DNA from: Spinactinospora alkalitolerans
GTDB taxonomy: Bacteria; Actinomycetota; Actinomycetes; Streptosporangiales; Streptosporangiaceae
DNA: 64,000 nucleotides
NCBI RefSeq assembly: GCF_013408795.1
Contig: NZ_JACCCC010000001.1
Coordinates: 2,418,001 to 2,482,000, forward strand
Direction of reading: 5' to 3'
In this document: one piece after another, positions 58,564-64,000 of the stretch
Layout of the letters: each line of letters starts with the position of its first letter
Position numbering within the stretch: the first letter of the stretch is position 1
The notes under the pieces: generated by a model
Database searches by the model: none
What the model was told of the DNA's origin: nothing
Seen by the model: the letters and a program-made list of their open reading frames with translations, nothing else
Position numbers and translations under genes: made by a program

Positions 58564-59382
58564 ATGACCACGATCGCCTTCGACCACACGACCACCGACT
58601 ACCGGCTGCCGCACGCGCGGTGCCTGGCCTACGCGGCGCAACTCGCCTACGAGGACGAGGAGCAGGTCGAGCAGAAGGCGCGCGAATGGGGGTTCGACCG
58701 CGTCCGGTTCTTCCGGGTGCCGCACACCCCGCCGTTCCCGCTGGAGGACACCCAGGCCTACGCCATGGCCAGCGACGACATGGTCATCATCGCCTTCCGC
58801 GGCACCCAGGCCGAGGAGATCCGCGACTGGCTCTCCGACGCCAACGCCCCCATGGTCCCCCACTCGGGCAACACCGGCATGGCGCACTGGGGGTTCAGCA
58901 CCGCCCTGGAGGCGGTCTACCCCGACATCCTCGACGCGGTCCGGGAGTTCCGCGCCGACGGGCAGTCGCTGTGGTTCACCGGGCACAGCCTCGGCGGCGC
59001 CCTGGCGATGCTGGCCGCCGCCCGGATGCATTTCGTCGACGGCCTGCTGGCCGACGGCGTCTACACCTTCGGCCAGCCGCGCACCTGCGACGCGGCGCTC
59101 GCCGATGCCTACGACACGGCGTTTCGGGGCCGGATGTTCCGGTTCGTCAACAACAGCGACATCGTCGCCCAGGTCCCGCCCGAACCGATCTACCGCCACG
59201 TCGCCGAGATGAAGTACTTCGACGCCGACGGCCGCATGCGCGACAGGGCGCCGTCCCTCATGGGCGGTCTGGCGGACCGGGTCAAGGGCCACACCGCCGA
59301 CGTGTTCGCCCCCGGCACCGACGGCATCCGCGACCACTACATGGACGCCTACATCGCCCGCCTCGACACCGCAGCCGGCTGA
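58564..59382 (+). CDS. class 3 lipase-like protein
   Basis: A 272-residue protein of the class 3 (fungal-type) lipase family. IIAFRGTQAEEIRDWLSDA at 75-93 is the oxyanion/lid region, WFTGHSLGGALAMLAAARM has nucleophile Ser142, FVNNSDIVAQVPP the acid Asp and DHYMDAYIARL the base His. No signal peptide is visible, so it may be cytoplasmic or leave by another route. ATG at 58564 with AGGGGTAGGG upstream. Monocistronic. Confidence 0.88.
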   Translation: MTTIAFDHTTTDYRLPHARCLAYAAQLAYEDEEQVEQKAREWGFDRVRFFRVPHTPPFPLEDTQAYAMASDDMVIIAFRGTQAEEIRDWLSDANAPMVPHSGNTGMAHWGFSTALEAVYPDILDAVREFRADGQSLWFTGHSLGGALAMLAAARMHFVDGLLADGVYTFGQPRTCDAALADAYDTAFRGRMFRFVNNSDIVAQVPPEPIYRHVAEMKYFDADGRMRDRAPSLMGGLADRVKGHTADVFAPGTDGIRDHYMDAYIARLDTAAG

Positions 59383-59566
59383 GTCGACCCGCACGGCCGC
59401 GCCCGCGGTGCGGGGACGTCATCGGTCAACGTGGCCGCCTGGCGCTCCCGCCGCGTTTGCGTGATCACGGTGTCCCCCAGTCGGGTACGAGCCGACCGCC
59501 CGTCGGGAACGCGTCGGCGCCCGCACCGCCCGGCCCCGTGGAGGGCGGTGCGGGCGCCGACGCCGG

Positions 59567-60754
59567 TCAGTTCCGCGAGGCGGGGGCCGGTCGGCCGTAG
59601 GTCATGCGGCGGAGGAACCACTCGGCCGGTCCCTGCCTGAAGCCGGCGCGGCGCATGGTGTCGGCCAGCACGACCGTGGCCAGCCACACCGCGACGCCGA
59701 GGCCGACGGCCTGCGCGTCGGTCAGGGAGGGACCGATCCCCAGGGCGTAGGGCGGGATCAGCACCGCCCAGACCGCCGACTGCAGCAGATAGGAGGTCAT
59801 CGACCGCTGCCCGGTCGCGGCGAGTGCGGTGACGACCGGCCCGCGCCGCCGCCCCAGCCGGAGCGCGACGAGCGCGATGACCGCCGCGTAGCCGAAGCCG
59901 CCCGCGTAGCCGACGACCAGGTGCAGCCAGAAGACGGCGGCCGCGGCCATCGGGGAGGCGTCCCACACCTCGATGTTGATCAGTGCGTGCGGGATCCCGC
60001 CGAGTACCGCCGCGCCGATCCCCCAGACCGCGACGCGCCGCAGCAGGACGCGGTGCCGCTGCGGTTCCTCCAGCAGGCGGCGCCGCGCGGCCCACACGCC
60101 GATCATGAACGGGAACGCCGAGATCGCGATCATCAGCGGCCAGAAGAAGGGCAGCGTCACCACGCGCATCGCCATGTCGAGCAGGGGAGTGACGTCCTGG
60201 GACCCCTCCTGCGCGGCGGAGTACAGCACGTTGTTGACCGCCGCGTAGAAGAGGCCGCCGACGGCCATCCAGGCGAACGCGTGGGTGAGCAGCCGACGGT
60301 CGGTGAACTGCAGGACCGCGGTGAACAGCAGGGCGATGAGGCCGTAGACGGCGATGATGTCGCCGTAGAACAGCAGCGCGGTGTGTGCGACGCCGATGGT
60401 CACCAGCCAGCGGCCGCGCCGGCGCAGCAGGCGGCGCACCCACGGCCATTCGCGTCCTTCGGCCGCGCGGCGGAGGTGGATCTGGGCGAGGCCGTAGCCG
60501 AAGAGGGCGGCGAACATCGGGTAGCCCCGGTTCTCGCCGAACAGCGCCATGAAGGCGGTGACGGCGACGTCGAAGGGGCCGTCGAGTGCGTAGCCGCCCC
60601 CGCCGGTGGCCACGCGGAACATGTGGGCGTGGACGGTGGCGATGACGAGCAGCATGAACCCGCGGGCCAGGTCGGGGGCGAGCGAGCGCTGCGCCGTGGG
60701 GACCGCGCCGGACTCCGGCGGCGGGCCGCCTCGGGTGGTCGTGTTCTGGGGCAT
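59567..60754 (-). CDS. DUF418 family membrane protein
   Basis: A 395-residue membrane protein with about ten helices. LAPDLARGFMLLVIATVHAHMF near 25-46, FAALFGYGLAQIHLRRAAEG, and the C-terminal TGQRSMTSYLLQSAVWAVL with WFLRRMTYGRP are diagnostic for DUF418 (YeiB-like). Function unknown; some are thought to be acyltransferase-like or transport proteins. ATG at 60754 with GAGGA upstream. It is divergent from a TetR gene, with two identical-type palindromes in the 97-base gap. Confidence 0.87.
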   Translation of the reverse strand: MPQNTTTRGGPPPESGAVPTAQRSLAPDLARGFMLLVIATVHAHMFRVATGGGGYALDGPFDVAVTAFMALFGENRGYPMFAALFGYGLAQIHLRRAAEGREWPWVRRLLRRRGRWLVTIGVAHTALLFYGDIIAVYGLIALLFTAVLQFTDRRLLTHAFAWMAVGGLFYAAVNNVLYSAAQEGSQDVTPLLDMAMRVVTLPFFWPLMIAISAFPFMIGVWAARRRLLEEPQRHRVLLRRVAVWGIGAAVLGGIPHALINIEVWDASPMAAAAVFWLHLVVGYAGGFGYAAVIALVALRLGRRRGPVVTALAATGQRSMTSYLLQSAVWAVLIPPYALGIGPSLTDAQAVGLGVAVWLATVVLADTMRRAGFRQGPAEWFLRRMTYGRPAPASRN

Positions 60755-60785
60755 GGGTCCGTCCTCGATCGTCCATCGAACCTTA

Positions 60786-60834
60786 GATACGATTCCGTAT
60801 CCAACAGGAGGAATATAAGATACGCAGACGTATC
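60786..60834. promoter_or_regulatory. tandem TetR operators
   Basis: Two palindromes of the same kind: GATACG-ATTC-CGTATC (60786-60801) and GATACG-CAGA-CGTATC (60819-60834), 33 bp apart centre to centre (about three helical turns). They fill the gap between the DUF418 gene and the TetR gene, whose product should bind both. Confidence 0.8.
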
Positions 60835-60851
60835 CAAGGAAGGGGCTGGGT

Positions 60852-61499
60852 GTGACCGACCGGAACCGGACAGCCGACGGGGACGCCCGGACGCCCGCCA
60901 GGCGGCGCCGCGGCGAGGAGCTCGTGGCCGCCATCCACGAGGCGGCCCTGGAGGAGACCGTCGAGCACGGGCTGGGACGGCTGAGCATGGAGGGCATCGC
61001 GCGCAGGGCCGGCACCGCCAAGACGTCCCTCTACCGGCGCTGGTCCTCGCCCGAGGACATCGTGATCGAGGCGCTGTACCGGACGTATCCGATGGAGGAG
61101 CCCTCCCCGGGCGCCGACGACCTGCGCGGCGACCTCATCGCCGCGCTCGCGCTGATGCGCGACGGGGCGATGCAGCCGGTCCACGGTGCGGTCATGGCCG
61201 CCCTGCTGGAAGAGGCGCGCCGCCGGCCAGACCTGCACGAGCGGCTCTACAGCGACGTGTTCGACGCTCGCGGCGGCCGGTTCACCCGCACCGTGCTGCT
61301 GCACTACGCCGAGCACGGCCACATCGACCCCGCGCGGCTCACCCCCGTGGTGTTCGACATCGGCGAGGCGCTCATGCTCAAGTACGGCCTCGACACGTTC
61401 GCGCTGCCCGATGACGCCTACATCGCCGCCATCGTCGATCAGGCGATCCTGCCGGCGGTCGGCCACGGCCCCGGGCCCCCGCCGAGCGCACGAGTATGA
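60852..61499 (+). CDS. TetR-family transcriptional regulator
   Basis: A 215-residue TetR regulator. The DNA-binding region is AIHEAALEETVEHGLGRLSM, then EGIARRAGTAKTSLYRRWSSPEDI (residues ~27-70). The C-terminal domain is of the TetR_C_16/AcrR-like helical type. GTG at 60852. It sits 18 bases downstream of the second GATACG palindrome and likely represses itself and the DUF418 gene. Confidence 0.87.
   Translation: MTDRNRTADGDARTPARRRRGEELVAAIHEAALEETVEHGLGRLSMEGIARRAGTAKTSLYRRWSSPEDIVIEALYRTYPMEEPSPGADDLRGDLIAALALMRDGAMQPVHGAVMAALLEEARRRPDLHERLYSDVFDARGGRFTRTVLLHYAEHGHIDPARLTPVVFDIGEALMLKYGLDTFALPDDAYIAAIVDQAILPAVGHGPGPPPSARV

Positions 61500-64000
<2,501 letters not shown>

Overview
The window is about 64 kb of very GC-rich actinomycete DNA. 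Codon third positions are strongly GC-biased, GTG and TTG starts are common, and many genes overlap by 4 nt. An XRE/DUF5753 regulator paired with a DUF397 protein, a GAF-ANTAR regulator, a FolP2-like protein and a geosmin synthase all point to a sporulating filamentous actinobacterium. Nocardiopsaceae or another Streptosporangiales family is my best guess; that is inference. No rRNA, tRNA, CRISPR array, phage or complete insertion sequence was seen.

Layout. 0-9.5 kb: a CocE-type hydrolase, an XRE/DUF397 module with two tiny divergent genes, a methyltransferase, an ABC exporter, an NmrA-like oxidoreductase, a nucleotidyltransferase and an acetyltransferase. 9.5-13.9 kb: an amidohydrolase and its MFS transporter with a divergent LysR regulator. 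14.2-15.3 kb: a ferritin-like/VIT1 metal transporter. 15.6-23 kb: a glycan locus with two GT4 enzymes, a GT9, a GT2/GT4-like fusion, a UDP-galactopyranose-mutase-like flavoprotein and a FolP2-like dihydropteroate synthase paralogue. 23-25.3 kb: a secreted AA10 chitin/cellulose monooxygenase with a DasR-like site upstream, and an esterase.

25.5-32.7 kb is an aromatic (homogentisate) catabolic region. It holds an IclR regulator, a SnoaL-like protein, an abnormal three-part chimeric gene, a MarR regulator with two matching operators, homogentisate 1,2-dioxygenase, an unknown protein and fumarylacetoacetase. 32.8-39.2 kb: a RapZ C-domain protein, an esterase, a PucR-type regulator, a LysE exporter divergent from a MocR regulator, and a TetR regulator. 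39.3-47.7 kb: an alkylsulfatase-like metallo-hydrolase with an MFS transporter, then an amidase / M20 amidohydrolase / sodium symporter / DUF3311 operon divergent from an Lrp/AsnC regulator.

47.8-58.3 kb: a GH15 glucosidase, a CYP152-like P450 divergent from an SDR / hydrolase / unknown-protein operon, a GAF-ANTAR regulator with a small CxxC protein, and a LysR/EamA pair followed by a truncated gene. 58.5-64 kb: a class 3 lipase, a DUF418 membrane protein divergent from a TetR regulator with a duplicated operator, and the 5' part of the geosmin synthase gene, cut by the window end.

Three things stand out. (1) A four-member family of intergenic, inverted-repeat-rich elements (about 4.6-4.9, 13.9-14.1, 33.2 and 34.5-35.0 kb). 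(2) The chimeric gene at 26926-28512, which joins pieces of an SDR, a flavoprotein and an MFS transporter and carries a perfect 27-bp inverted repeat at its second junction. (3) The unknown gene wedged between the homogentisate dioxygenase and fumarylacetoacetase genes, a candidate for the missing isomerase step. All functions are inferred by reading motifs; no database search was run.
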